DNA of 35,439 nt from an uncultured Lachnospiraceae bacterium (lineage in GTDB: Bacteria > Bacillota > Clostridia > Lachnospirales > Lachnospiraceae), in contig CANQYP010000007.1 of the NCBI GenBank assembly GCA_947628045.1, positions 1-35,439 on the forward strand, given 5' to 3'. The translations under genes and the position numbers were made by a program. Numbering within the stretch: the stretch's first letter is position 1; each line of letters starts with the position of its first letter. The notes below the pieces were generated by a model, which was not told the DNA's origin, made no database searches, and worked only from the letters and a program-made list of their open reading frames with translations. Of this stretch, positions 1 through 7,552 are shown piece after piece.

Positions 1-98
1 CTGCACGATCTTCTCGCTCTCATTGTCGAGCGCGGAAAGTGCGCGAGCGCCTCCATCGACTGCTGCACGATCTTCTCGCTCTCATTGTCGAGCGCGGA
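1..98. repeat. 36-bp perfect direct repeat, 62-bp period, inside the ABC ATPase gene
   Basis: Bases 1-36 and 63-98 are identical and encode, on the minus strand, the D-loop region just after Walker B (ALDNESEKIVQ). The period of 62 is not a multiple of three, so the second reading of the segment is out of frame. Because it lies at the very edge of the window, a contig-end assembly artefact is a serious alternative to a real duplication. Confidence 0.85.
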
Positions 99-1610
99 GG
101 TCGCCTCGTCGAAGATCAGGATCGGCGGATTTTTCAGAAATACGCGCGCGATCGAGAGCCGCTGTTTCTGCCCGCCGGAGAGTTTCACGCCGCGCTGCCC
201 GATATCGGTCAGGTAGCCGTCCGGCAGCTGCTCGATGAACTCGTGCGCATTCGCAAGCTTTGCCGCCGCGACGACCTCCTCGTCCGTGGCGTCCGGTCTG
301 CCGTAGCGGATATTCTCCATGACGTTCTCCGCGAACAGGTAAACATCCTGCTGCACGATGCCGATCTGTCTGCGCAGATCCGCCAGCTTAATCTTGCGGA
401 TATCCGTGCCGTCCAAAAGGATCCGCCCGGCGTCCACGTCGTAAAAGCGCGGGATCAGGCTGCACAGCGTCGTCTTGCCGCCGCCCGACGAGCCGACGAT
501 CGCCAGATAGTCGCCCGGCTTTACGTGCAGGTCGATGTGGCTCAGCACCGTGTCCAGGTTATCCTCATATTTGAACGAGACATTGTCGAAACGGATGTCG
601 CCCTTCGCCCCCGAGATGCTGACCGCGTCCGGCGCATCCGTGATGTCCGGCGCGATCGCCAGAATCTCCAGAAAACGTTCATAGCCTGTATAACCGTTCT
701 GGAACTGTTCTGTGAAATTGATCAGTTTCCGGATCGGCTCGGTGAAATTGTTGATGTAGAGCAGGAACGTCACGAGATCCGCGACCTCCATGCGCCCGCT
801 TGTCATCAGCGCGGTTCCGACGACGAGCACCGCGATCGTCACGAGCGTCGTCAGCGCGCCCAGCCCGGAATTGTACCAGCCCATGTACCAGTAACTGCGG
901 CGTTTCGACTCGACAAAGCGCTCGTTGCCCTCGCGGAATTTCCGCATCTCCACCGCCTCGTTGCCGAACGATTTGACCGCCCGCACACCGGACAGGCTGT
1001 CCTCGATCTGGCTGTTGATGTCCGCGATCCGCGCGCGGTTCTGCTTGAACGCGCGTTTCATTTTCCGGTTGAAATACGCCGCGTAGAGTATGATCACCGG
1101 CAGGAACGCGAACGCGACGAGCGTCAGCGTCGTGTTGACCTGCAGCAGGATCACAAACGAGCCGATAAATTTGATCAGCGAGATCACGACGTCCTCGGGA
1201 CCATGGTGCAAAAGCTCGCTGATGTCGAACAGATCTGAGGTAATGCGCGACAAAAGCTGCCCGACCTTCTGGTTGTCGTAGAAGGCGAAGGACAGTTTCT
1301 GATAATGCCCGAAGATCTCGTTGCGCATGTCATGCTCGATCTTCGCGCCCATGATGTGCCCGAAATACGCGATATAGAAATTGCAGAACCACTCCACCAC
1401 GACCAGCGTCACCATCAGCGCGCCAAGCCGCAGAATGATCCGCATCGCCTCGCCGCCCGGGAGCAGGATCACGCTCGTCGTCACATAGCGCACGATCAGC
1501 GGGATCGCGAGGGTCACGCCCGCGCCCAGAATGGCAAAAAACATATCGCTGAAAAACAGGTTCAGATATGGCTTATAATACGCAATCAGGCGTTTCCACT
1601 TGTGGTCCAT
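1..1610 (-). CDS. ABC exporter, fused permease and ATPase (partial, C-terminus outside or disrupted)
   Basis: A half-transporter of the type I exporter (MsbA/LmrA-like) family: an N-terminal six-helix membrane domain followed by a nucleotide-binding domain that couples ATP hydrolysis to export; the substrate cannot be told. Reading from the ATG at 1610, the permease part runs to about residue 320. The ATPase then shows Walker A (GSSGGGKT), a Q-loop region (GIVQQDVYLF), the signature LSGGQKQR and Walker B with D-loop (ILIFDEATSALD). The start is set by a GGGAGGG-type ribosome binding site upstream of ATGGACCAC. The H-loop and C-terminus are not seen: a 36-bp direct duplication with a 62-bp period lies at the left edge, and after it the frame no longer reads as ABC ATPase. 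The gene is therefore either truncated by the window or frameshifted by that duplication. Confidence 0.9.
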   Translation of the reverse strand, partial: MDHKWKRLIAYYKPYLNLFFSDMFFAILGAGVTLAIPLIVRYVTTSVILLPGGEAMRIILRLGALMVTLVVVEWFCNFYIAYFGHIMGAKIEHDMRNEIFGHYQKLSFAFYDNQKVGQLLSRITSDLFDISELLHHGPEDVVISLIKFIGSFVILLQVNTTLTLVAFAFLPVIILYAAYFNRKMKRAFKQNRARIADINSQIEDSLSGVRAVKSFGNEAVEMRKFREGNERFVESKRRSYWYMGWYNSGLGALTTLVTIAVLVVGTALMTSGRMEVADLVTFLLYINNFTEPIRKLINFTEQFQNGYTGYERFLEILAIAPDITDAPDAVSISGAKGDIRFDNVSFKYEDNLDTVLSHIDLHVKPGDYLAIVGSSGGGKTTLCSLIPRFYDVDAGRILLDGTDIRKIKLADLRRQIGIVQQDVYLFAENVMENIRYGRPDATDEEVVAAAKLANAHEFIEQLPDGYLTDIGQRGVKLSGGQKQRLSIARVFLKNPPILIFDEATSALDNESEKIVQQSMEALAHFPRSTMRARRSC

Positions 1611-1756
1611 GGACCCTCGTCCCTCCCGTTTCCTGTATTTTCCTGTTTCTCCGAGCTGTTCCCGCCGTGCAGATTATTTTCCCGCAGCGGTCATCATCGC
1701 TATCCGGCATTCCTATTTTTATCAGTGCAAGAGTATTCTCAATTTCTTTCGACTCC

Positions 1757-3103
1757 CTACTCCACCGTCAGGCTCTGCTCCCGGATCACGGTGATCACGC
1801 TGTCCACATATTTCTCGCAGAGCTCGTCGGTCTCCGCCTCCACCATGACGCGGATCACCGGCTCCGTGCCGCTCTCCCGGACGAGAATCCTTCCGTTCTC
1901 ACCCAATTCTTTCTCGACCGTGTCCACCGCCGCGCGCACGACAGCGTTGTCCTTCACCGCCTGCTTGTCGGCGACGCGAACATTCTTCAAAAGCTGCGGG
2001 TAGATCCGCACCTCAGACGCCAGCGCGGAGAGACTCATCTTCTTCTCCATCATGACTTCCATGACCTTCAGCGAGGTCAGGATGCCGTCGCCGGTCGTCG
2101 CGAACTGTGAAAAAATGATGTGCCCGGACTGCTCGCCGCCGAGGCAGTGCCCGTTCTCCACCATATTCGCGTAGACGTACTTGTCGCCGACCGCCGTCTT
2201 GACATAATTGATGCCGATCTTGTCAAATGCCTTGTACAGCCCGAGGTTGGACATGACCGTCGTCACGACCGTGTTGTTCGCCAGCTTGTGCTCTTCCTTC
2301 AGATATTTGCCGCAGATGTAGAGGATCAGGTCGCCGTCGATGATGCGCCCGTTCTCGTCCACCGCGATGCAGCGGTCCGCGTCGCCGTCGTACGCGAAAC
2401 CAACGTCCAGCCCCTTCTCCAGCACGAATTTCCGCAGCTCCTCGATGTGCGTCGAGCCGCAGTCCTTGTTGATGTTCGTGCCGTCCGGCTCATTGTGGAT
2501 CACATAGGTCTTGGCACCAAGCGCGTCAAACACGCTCTTCGCGATGGACGAAGAGCTGCCGTTCGAGCAGTCCAGCCCCACCTTCGTGTTCTTGAACGAG
2601 CGTGTCGCCATCGCGATCAGATGCCCGATGTAACGGTTCCTGCCCGCGATATAGTCCACCGTGCGCCCGATGTTTTCCCCGGTCGCCAGCGGGAGCTCGC
2701 CGATCTCGCCGTCGATGTACGCCTCGATCCGCTCCTCGACCTCCGCCTCGATCTTCTTGCCGCTGCCGCTGATGATCTTCAGCCCGTTGTCGTAGTATGG
2801 GTTGTGGCTCGCGGAGATCATGATCCCGCAGTCGAAATCCTCCGTCCGCACCACGTAGGACACGCTCGGCGTCGTCGTCACATGCAGCAGAAACGCGTCC
2901 GCGCCCGACGCCGTCAGCCCTGCCGCCAGCGCATACTCAAACATGTAGCTCGAGCGCCGCGTGTCCTTGCCGATCACAATACGCGCCTTGTAATCCTGCC
3001 CATAGTACCAGCCGAGATAACGCCCCACCTTGAACGCGTGCTCCACCGTCAGCTTTTTGTTCGCCTCGCCGCGAAAACCGTCCGTTCCAAAATACTTACC
3101 CAT
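1757..3103 (-). CDS. glmM: Phosphoglucosamine mutase GlmM
   Basis: Interconverts glucosamine-6-phosphate and glucosamine-1-phosphate in the cytoplasmic route to UDP-GlcNAc, hence peptidoglycan. The 448-residue product has the usual family length and all four phosphohexomutase signatures: the N-terminal GTDGFRG, the active-site loop ISASHNPYYDNG with the phosphorylated serine at about residue 99, the metal-binding DGDADR at about 240-245, and the C-terminal phosphate-binding ESGTEPVIR. An upstream ATG at 3136 is in frame, but the start at 3103 is preferred because GGAACGGAG lies just before it and family members begin MGKYFGTDG. The gene ends TAG. It is co-directional with ppk2 upstream and the ABC exporter downstream, with gaps of 125-285 bp, so operon membership is uncertain. 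Confidence 0.97.
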   Translation of the reverse strand: MGKYFGTDGFRGEANKKLTVEHAFKVGRYLGWYYGQDYKARIVIGKDTRRSSYMFEYALAAGLTASGADAFLLHVTTTPSVSYVVRTEDFDCGIMISASHNPYYDNGLKIISGSGKKIEAEVEERIEAYIDGEIGELPLATGENIGRTVDYIAGRNRYIGHLIAMATRSFKNTKVGLDCSNGSSSSIAKSVFDALGAKTYVIHNEPDGTNINKDCGSTHIEELRKFVLEKGLDVGFAYDGDADRCIAVDENGRIIDGDLILYICGKYLKEEHKLANNTVVTTVMSNLGLYKAFDKIGINYVKTAVGDKYVYANMVENGHCLGGEQSGHIIFSQFATTGDGILTSLKVMEVMMEKKMSLSALASEVRIYPQLLKNVRVADKQAVKDNAVVRAAVDTVEKELGENGRILVRESGTEPVIRVMVEAETDELCEKYVDSVITVIREQSLTVE

Positions 3104-3229
3104 CGTTCCACTCCGTTCCGGGACCTTTCGTCCCAATTTTCTTCATTTTATATGTATTCCGCTCCTGCCTGGATTTCGCCTCAGTGCTCCGTCCCGGTCG
3201 ACTTTTCAATCATTTCTGATCCTTTTATT

Positions 3230-3428
3230 CCAGCCGTTTTTCGCTGTTTCCGTGTTCCCTCTCATTCTGCAGATCAGAGGGTTTCCCTACTTCTCCTTAA
3301 GCAGCTGCGCCCTGCAATCCTTCAGCTTATCCCAGCCGTTTTCCGCTGTTTCCGTGTTCCCTCTCATTCTGCTGATCAGAAGGTTTCCCTATTTCTCCTT
3401 CAGCAGCTGCGCCCTGCAATCCTTCAGC
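3230..3428. repeat. Tandem duplication of the ppk2 3' end (two 97-bp copies, 102-bp period)
   Basis: Bases 3230-3326 and 3332-3428 differ at only five positions. The right copy contains the last 13 or so codons of ppk2 (DCRAQLLKEK and stop) plus about 50 bp of downstream flank. The left copy repeats the same peptide and stop as an untranslated duplicate beyond the real stop. The period equals 34 codons. The few differences show that the duplication is not brand new. Confidence 0.9.
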
Positions 3429-4261
3429 ATCGCGCGCTCCTCCTTCGGCATCTTCGGATACTGCGGGTCGATCTCCTCGAGCGCCTTCAGGACCGCCTCC
3501 GACACCAGATAGCGCGTGTACCATTTCTGGTCGGCAGGGAGTACATACCACGGATTCTCCTTCGTCGCTGTCGCGTTGATCACGTCCTCGTAGACCTTGT
3601 GGTACGTGTCCCAGAGGGCGCGCTCCTTCAGGTCGGAATGCGAAAACTTCCAGTTCTTCGCCGGCGTGTCGATGCGCTCCAGAAAACGCTCCTTCTGTTT
3701 CTCCTTCGAGACGTTCAGGAAGATCTTGACCGTGCGGTAGCTGTTTTCGTACAGATATTCCTCATAATTGCGGATCTGCTTATATCGTTTTTTGAAAAAA
3801 TCCCTGTCGTCCTGCCCGGTGATCCGCTTTGCCATGTGGTAGGTCTTGTTCAGCTTGTGCACCTGGACGACCAGCACGTCCTCGTAATACGAACGGTTGA
3901 AGATCGCCATCTTCCCGCGCTGCGGCAGACATTTGTTCACGCGCCAGAGGAAATCGTGCGCCAGCTCCTCCGAGTTCGGCTGCTTAAAGCTGTACACATC
4001 CACGCCCTGCGGGTTCACGCCACCCATCACGTGCTTGACCGTGCTGTCCTTGCCGGCGGCGTCCATCGCCTGGAGCACGATGATCAGCCCCTCCCTGCCG
4101 TCCGCATACAGACGATCCTGCAGCTCCTGGATCCGCAGCTGATTCTTCTCCGTCTTCTTCAGGATCTCTTCCTTGTCCACCTTGTCCTTGCTGCTGTTCG
4201 TCGGCAGTTTCTTCAGGTTCAGGTTCTTGCTGCCGTCAAATCGGTAGTCCTTCAGTGCCAT
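3389..4261 (-). CDS. Polyphosphate kinase 2 family protein (polyP:nucleotide phosphotransferase)
   Basis: PPK2 enzymes transfer phosphate between polyphosphate and nucleoside mono- or diphosphates in the cytoplasm. The 290-residue product has the family P-loop AMDAAGKD (about 65-72), the downstream FNRSYYEDVL segment (about 121-130) and the lid helix region with ERIDTPAKNWKFS. Its size fits the one-domain class that often phosphorylates AMP or ADP, but substrate preference cannot be read with confidence. The start at 4261 is chosen because GGAGGTGG lies just upstream. A longer in-frame reading to 4501 would pass through the probable promoter and lacks such a site. The 3' end is duplicated downstream. 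Confidence 0.93.
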   Translation of the reverse strand: MALKDYRFDGSKNLNLKKLPTNSSKDKVDKEEILKKTEKNQLRIQELQDRLYADGREGLIIVLQAMDAAGKDSTVKHVMGGVNPQGVDVYSFKQPNSEELAHDFLWRVNKCLPQRGKMAIFNRSYYEDVLVVQVHKLNKTYHMAKRITGQDDRDFFKKRYKQIRNYEEYLYENSYRTVKIFLNVSKEKQKERFLERIDTPAKNWKFSHSDLKERALWDTYHKVYEDVINATATKENPWYVLPADQKWYTRYLVSEAVLKALEEIDPQYPKMPKEERAMLKDCRAQLLKEK

Positions 4262-4486
4262 GTACACCACCTCCGCGTCATGTTTCGTGAATTTCCCCGA
4301 ACGCGTGCGGGACTGCGGATATTCCGCCGCAAACACATCGTTCTCCTTGATTCGGTTCCGCCGCAAAGCTAGTCCTTTCGGGCGCCGCGTATTGACAGAT
4401 GCTCTCTCAAACTCGCTGCGCTCAGACAGGTTCGAGCGAAAGCGTGTTTGCCGTGGCATTGGCAACTCCTGTGAGGGCGTTCGGGA
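4262..4486 (-). other. Long ppk2 leader with an open reading frame and possible dispersed repeat
   Basis: The stretch upstream of the PPK2 start stays open in the ppk2 frame for about 75 codons and would encode a basic peptide containing SERSEFERASV and TRRPKGLALRRN. Neither resembles PPK2. Similar strings occur, from memory, in spurious Lachnospiraceae ORFs, which would suggest a dispersed structured repeat rather than protein. An imperfect hairpin is present: bases near 4407-4413 pair with those near 4430-4436. I read it as untranslated leader. Confidence 0.35.
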
Positions 4487-4492
4487 AAATTC

Positions 4493-4521
4493 ATTATACA
4501 CGAGTTTACCATACTTTCCAC
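4493..4521 (-). promoter_or_regulatory. Probable ppk2 promoter
   Basis: On the minus strand a perfect -10 hexamer TATAAT lies at 4493-4498. A matching -35 at 17 bp is weak (GTGGAA). It would start transcription near 4486, inside the longer reading frame, supporting the downstream PPK2 start. Confidence 0.4.
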
Positions 4522-4542
4522 GAAATGTCTCCTATATTTTTG

Positions 4543-4575
4543 ATTGTCAACTAATTTTTATTTATGGTTGACAAT
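4543..4575 (+). promoter_or_regulatory. BirA operator of bioY
   Basis: Perfect 9-bp inverted repeat ATTGTCAAC (4543-4551) and GTTGACAAT (4567-4575) separated by 15 bp. The arm sequence and spacing match the known bacterial BirA box (TGTTAAC-type arms, 14-16 bp apart). The right arm overlaps the -35 of the bioY promoter, so holo-BirA bound here would block transcription when biotin is plentiful. Sequence and position are seen directly; regulator identity is from knowledge of the family. Confidence 0.88.
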
Positions 4576-4596
4576 TCCGCGCATACCGTTTATACT
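4568..4596 (+). promoter_or_regulatory. Strong sigma-A promoter of bioY
   Basis: TTGACA at 4568-4573, 17-bp spacer, TATACT at 4591-4596. Transcription would begin near 4603, leaving a leader of about 120 nt. Confidence 0.85.
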
Positions 4597-4607
4597 TGCA
4601 GTGCATT

Positions 4608-4661
4608 GCCGTCGAGGGCGTTCCCGGTTCATCTGGTATTTTCCGGAACGTCCCCGGCGGC
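4608..4661 (+). other. Leader hairpin upstream of bioY
   Basis: Bases 4608-4624 pair with 4645-4661 at 14 of 17 positions around a 20-nt loop, right at the predicted 5' end of the bioY transcript. No U-tract follows, so it is not a classical terminator. It may stabilise the mRNA. Confidence 0.45.
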
Positions 4662-4722
4662 ATGATAAAATTTGCCGCACCAAAGGCGGCGGACCAGAGA
4701 TTCTTTACAGGAGATTTTCATA

Positions 4723-5271
4723 ATGGAAAAAACAAAGCTTTCAATTCAGGATTTAACGCTCATTGCCCTGTGTACCGCGATCATCGCCATCATGGCGCAG
4801 CTCTCCATCCCCATGCCGATGGGCGTGCCGATGACGATGCAGACCTTCGCGATCACGCTTGTCGCCGTCCTGCTCGGCGCAAAGAAAGGCGCTTTTGCCG
4901 CACTTGCCTATCTGCTGCTCGGCGCGGTCGGCGCGCCCGTGTTCGCAGGTTTCACCGGCGGCATACAATACTTCGTTGACCCCACCGGCGGCTTTCTGTG
5001 GTCGTTTCCGCTCATGGCTTACGCGATCGGGTACGGCGCGGAGCAGTTCCATCACTCCCGCTGGAGCTACGTGTTCTGGCTGACGTTCGGCACCGCGCTC
5101 AACTATGTGGTCGGCGTACTGTTCTTCTGCCTGATCACCGCATCGTCGCCCGCCGCCGGCATCGCCGCCTGTGTCCTGCCGTTCCTTCCGACAGCGGTCA
5201 TCAAGGCTGTGCTTGCCTCCGTCATGGGATTCAAAATCCGCGAAAGGCTGGTGCATCTGGCATGGAGCTGA
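4723..5271 (+). CDS. bioY: Biotin ECF transporter S component BioY
   Basis: Membrane substrate-binding subunit for biotin uptake, working with a shared EcfA/EcfA'/EcfT energy module encoded elsewhere. The 182-residue protein is strongly hydrophobic with about six membrane helices. It shows the BioY hallmarks GVPMTMQTF near residues 32-40, then YLLLGAVGAPVFAGFTGG and DPTGGFLWSF. The start is fixed by AGGAG at 4709-4713. The BirA box and promoter upstream strongly support the biotin assignment. No ecfA or ecfT gene is in this window, which fits a group II (shared-module) arrangement. The stop overlaps the start of the next gene. Confidence 0.96.
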   Translation: MEKTKLSIQDLTLIALCTAIIAIMAQLSIPMPMGVPMTMQTFAITLVAVLLGAKKGAFAALAYLLLGAVGAPVFAGFTGGIQYFVDPTGGFLWSFPLMAYAIGYGAEQFHHSRWSYVFWLTFGTALNYVVGVLFFCLITASSPAAGIAACVLPFLPTAVIKAVLASVMGFKIRERLVHLAWS

Positions 5272-5747
5272 GACAAAGCGGCAAGGCATCCCGGCATTGC
5301 TCTAATATTTCCGCATTTCAATCAGGGGATTGCGCGACTCCAACTATCCGGCTCCGCCCGCATCATCTCCTCTGTACGCAGAGCTATGCGGGAGTCGGCT
5401 ACGACGACCGGTTCAAACGGCATATGGATGAGATCGTTCATCGGCTGCGCACGGAGGAGCGCACCCCGGTAGCGCTCGTTTTTTCCACGGACGAGCTGTG
5501 CAGCGCGTGCCCCAATCAAGTCGGCGTAAATCTCTGCCGCACAGACGAAAAAGTAAACGCACTCGACCGCAAGACAGCCGAGTGCTTTCATCTCGAAGAA
5601 AAACAATACGTCTATCAGGATCTTATCCAGGAGATCCGCCGAACGGAAACGCCCGCGATCATGGACTACATCTGCGGCGACTGCTTCTGGTATCTCAGCG
5701 CGTGCAAAGACTTTTTCACACTTCGCTGCACACGCGATGGGGCGTGA
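5262..5747 (+). CDS. DUF1284 family protein, coupled to bioY
   Basis: A 161-residue product whose recognisable part begins at RLRPHHLLC and carries several cysteines (SACPNQ, LCRTDEK, ICGDCFWYLSACKDF), as in DUF1284 proteins. That family is suspected, not proven, to bind metal or an iron-sulfur cluster. The first ATG (5262) overlaps the bioY stop by 10 bp, suggesting translational coupling, but its ribosome binding site is weak. The first 30 residues look unlike the family, so a non-ATG start nearer 5330 is possible. Its biotin link is positional only. Confidence 0.75.
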   Translation: MELRQSGKASRHCSNISAFQSGDCATPTIRLRPHHLLCTQSYAGVGYDDRFKRHMDEIVHRLRTEERTPVALVFSTDELCSACPNQVGVNLCRTDEKVNALDRKTAECFHLEEKQYVYQDLIQEIRRTETPAIMDYICGDCFWYLSACKDFFTLRCTRDGA

Positions 5748-5767
5748 GTTCGCGCCCCATTCAGCGC

Positions 5768-5878
5768 ACAAAAACCTTCCTCCATCTTCCTCTATGCGCC
5801 GACGATCATTCCTCTGTTCAGCACATACAAAAATCTTCCTCCATCTTCCGCTACGCGCCGACGATCGTCCCTCCGTTC
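5768..5878. repeat. Tandem duplication of the SDR gene 3' end (two 52-bp copies, 59-bp period)
   Basis: Bases 5827-5878 hold the last codons of the dehydrogenase (GGTIVGA and stop) and a few downstream bases. Bases 5768-5819 repeat them with about six differences, again reading IVGA-stop. The arrangement matches that downstream of ppk2: the end of a gene copied into its own 3' flank. Confidence 0.8.
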
Positions 5879-6870
5879 GGGTGCAGCACCTGCCCTGTCA
5901 TATAGGACGCGTCGTCCGATGCAAGAAATACATAGCACGGGGACACTTCGCACGGCTGCCCTGCGCGCAGCATCGGTACCCGCGAGGTCTTGCGCCCAAA
6001 CGTCGCGACTTCTTCCGCCGAAAAAGAGGCGGGGATCAACGGCGTCCAGATCGGTCCCGGCGCAACGCCATTTACGCGGATTCCCTTTTCCGCGAGCGAT
6101 AAGGCAAGAGACCGTGTGAGCGCAACGATCGCCCCTTTTGTGGCGCTGTAATCGATCAGATTTTTATGCCCCTGATAGGCAGTGACGGAAGTGGTATTGA
6201 TGATGCTGTTTCCCTTTTTCATGTGCGGAAGTGCCGCCTGAATCAAATAGAAAAATGAGATGATATTGTTCTGGAACACCAGGTCGAGCTGCTCCGGCGA
6301 GATCGCGAGGATGCTGTCCTGAAGGAACTGCACCGCATGGTTGTTCACCAGAACATCCAGTTTCCCGAACCGCTGTATTGTCTTATCAACACATTCCTGC
6401 GCGAAACGGCGCTCCTTCAGGTCGCCCTTAAGCAGCATGCACGCCCCGCCCAGCATGCCGATCCGTTTCTCCGTCTCCGCCGCGTCCTGCTCCTCATCAT
6501 AATACACAAGCGCGACCGACGCCCCGGCTTTCACAAATTCGTACGCGACCGCGCGCCCGATGCCGCTGTCCCCTCCGGTGATCAGCGCGACCTTCCCTTC
6601 CAGTTTTCTCCCGCGGGATTCCCGTTCAGATATCGGTCTCGGATCCATGCAGTACTCCAGCCCCGGCTGTTCCTCCTGATGCTGAGGCGGAAAGGCAAGC
6701 GTGATCTGCTCGCACTCCTGCACGGTTCCGTAATTGTAATCGCCGCACTCTTCCCCGCATCCACAGGCATCTCTTCCTTGCGTCCGCCCGCTGTTCCCCA
6801 CAGCAGCCGCACGGCTGTGGTTTTCCCCGTTTCGTCCCCCTGTGTTCCTGTAACCAAGTTTCTGCTCCAT
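5851..6870 (-). CDS. Short-chain dehydrogenase/reductase with a Cys-rich N-terminal extension
   Basis: NAD(P)-dependent oxidoreductase of the classical SDR type, closest to the YghA/GSP39-like general-stress group, which shares a QPG...MDPRP segment before the Rossmann fold. Visible elements are the cofactor loop TGGDSGIG, the NNHA motif, the catalytic serine in NTTSVTAYQ, the YSATK active site and a C-terminal GGTIVGA. The 339-residue length includes about 85 residues before the fold. Near residues 35-45 the extension reads CGCGEECGDY, a cysteine cluster not usual for the family. The start at 6870 is chosen over an in-frame GTG at 6879 because GGGAGG lies 8 bases before the ATG. Substrate unknown. 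Confidence 0.9.
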   Translation of the reverse strand: MEQKLGYRNTGGRNGENHSRAAAVGNSGRTQGRDACGCGEECGDYNYGTVQECEQITLAFPPQHQEEQPGLEYCMDPRPISERESRGRKLEGKVALITGGDSGIGRAVAYEFVKAGASVALVYYDEEQDAAETEKRIGMLGGACMLLKGDLKERRFAQECVDKTIQRFGKLDVLVNNHAVQFLQDSILAISPEQLDLVFQNNIISFFYLIQAALPHMKKGNSIINTTSVTAYQGHKNLIDYSATKGAIVALTRSLALSLAEKGIRVNGVAPGPIWTPLIPASFSAEEVATFGRKTSRVPMLRAGQPCEVSPCYVFLASDDASYMTGQVLHPNGGTIVGA

Positions 6871-6878
6871 GCAAAACA

Positions 6879-6909
6879 CCTCCCGAAATACTGTATGTAC
6901 CCCGGGAGG
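6879..6909 (-). promoter_or_regulatory. Inverted repeat that could mask the SDR ribosome binding site
   Basis: CCTCCCG at 6879-6885 and CGGGAGG at 6903-6909 are perfect 7-bp complements 17 nt apart. On the minus-strand transcript the downstream arm is the GGGAGG Shine-Dalgarno of the SDR gene, so folding would hide it. Whether this is regulated is unknown. Confidence 0.45.
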
Positions 6910-6934
6910 ATTCTGTGTAAATGATCGCTGCCGC

Positions 6935-7552
6935 TTACCGAATGAAATGCGTCCACGCGTGCTCTTCCGTCTCGGGCAGCCCGAACCGCTCCTTGCCGAG
7001 CACGATGCTCTTCATCAGGAAGGTCATGTTCCGCGCGAGCACCCGCATCGTCTGCCTGCCCTCCTCGTCCATCTCCGCCTCGCCCTTGCCGCGCCCGTGG
7101 ATGCTGTTCCAATACTGGCTCGAGGCGACCGGCATGTTGGCGATCGTGAAATATTTGTTCAGCTCGTCGAACGTCGCCGAACAGCCGCCGCGCCGCGCGC
7201 AGACCACGCTCGCGCCGACCTTCATCGTCTTGTCGAAACTCGTGCTGTAAAACAGCCGGTCCAGGAACGCGATCAACGTCGCGTTCGCCGAGGCATAGTA
7301 GACCGGACTCGCGACCACCAGACCGTCCGCCGCCTCAAACTTCGGCGCCGCCTCGTTCACCGCGTCGTCAAAAACGCATTTCCCTTTCTCCGCGCAGCTC
7401 CCGCAGGCAATGCAGCCGCGAATCGCCTGATTGCCGATCTGCATCGTCTCGACCTCGACGCCATTCTCCGCGAAGACCTTCTCCATCTCGCGCACCGCGA
7501 TGGACGTGTTGCCATTCTTCCGCGGACTTCCGTTTACGATCAAAACCTTCAT
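6935..7552 (-). CDS. Flavodoxin-fold NAD(P)H-dependent FMN reductase
   Basis: A 205-residue flavoprotein of the NADPH-dependent FMN reductase / iron-sulfur-flavoprotein-like group. The N-terminal FMN phosphate loop reads NGSPRKNGNTS. A CIACGSCAEKGKC stretch near residues 47-59 gives closely spaced cysteines, and SPVYYASANA forms the second flavin-contacting loop. Such proteins reduce quinones, nitro compounds or metals, but the substrate cannot be named. The start has a good AGGGAGGA site. It is co-directional with the SDR gene 64 bp downstream, and both may be redox stress genes in one transcript. Confidence 0.9.
   Translation of the reverse strand: MKVLIVNGSPRKNGNTSIAVREMEKVFAENGVEVETMQIGNQAIRGCIACGSCAEKGKCVFDDAVNEAAPKFEAADGLVVASPVYYASANATLIAFLDRLFYSTSFDKTMKVGASVVCARRGGCSATFDELNKYFTIANMPVASSQYWNSIHGRGKGEAEMDEEGRQTMRVLARNMTFLMKSIVLGKERFGLPETEEHAWTHFIR

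Noticed and set aside
39-2003. Long plus-strand open frames opposite the ABC exporter (399 and 232 codons)
   Set aside because: They are antisense shadows of a GC-rich gene with clear ABC motifs; compositionally biased products, no ribosome binding sites.
2120-4372. 750-codon plus-strand frame across glmM and ppk2
   Set aside because: Antisense to two well-identified genes and rich in Arg/Leu/Val; artefact of high GC.
4608-4661. Leader hairpin as a riboswitch for biotin
   Set aside because: No U-tract or known aptamer pattern; the BirA box already explains biotin control.
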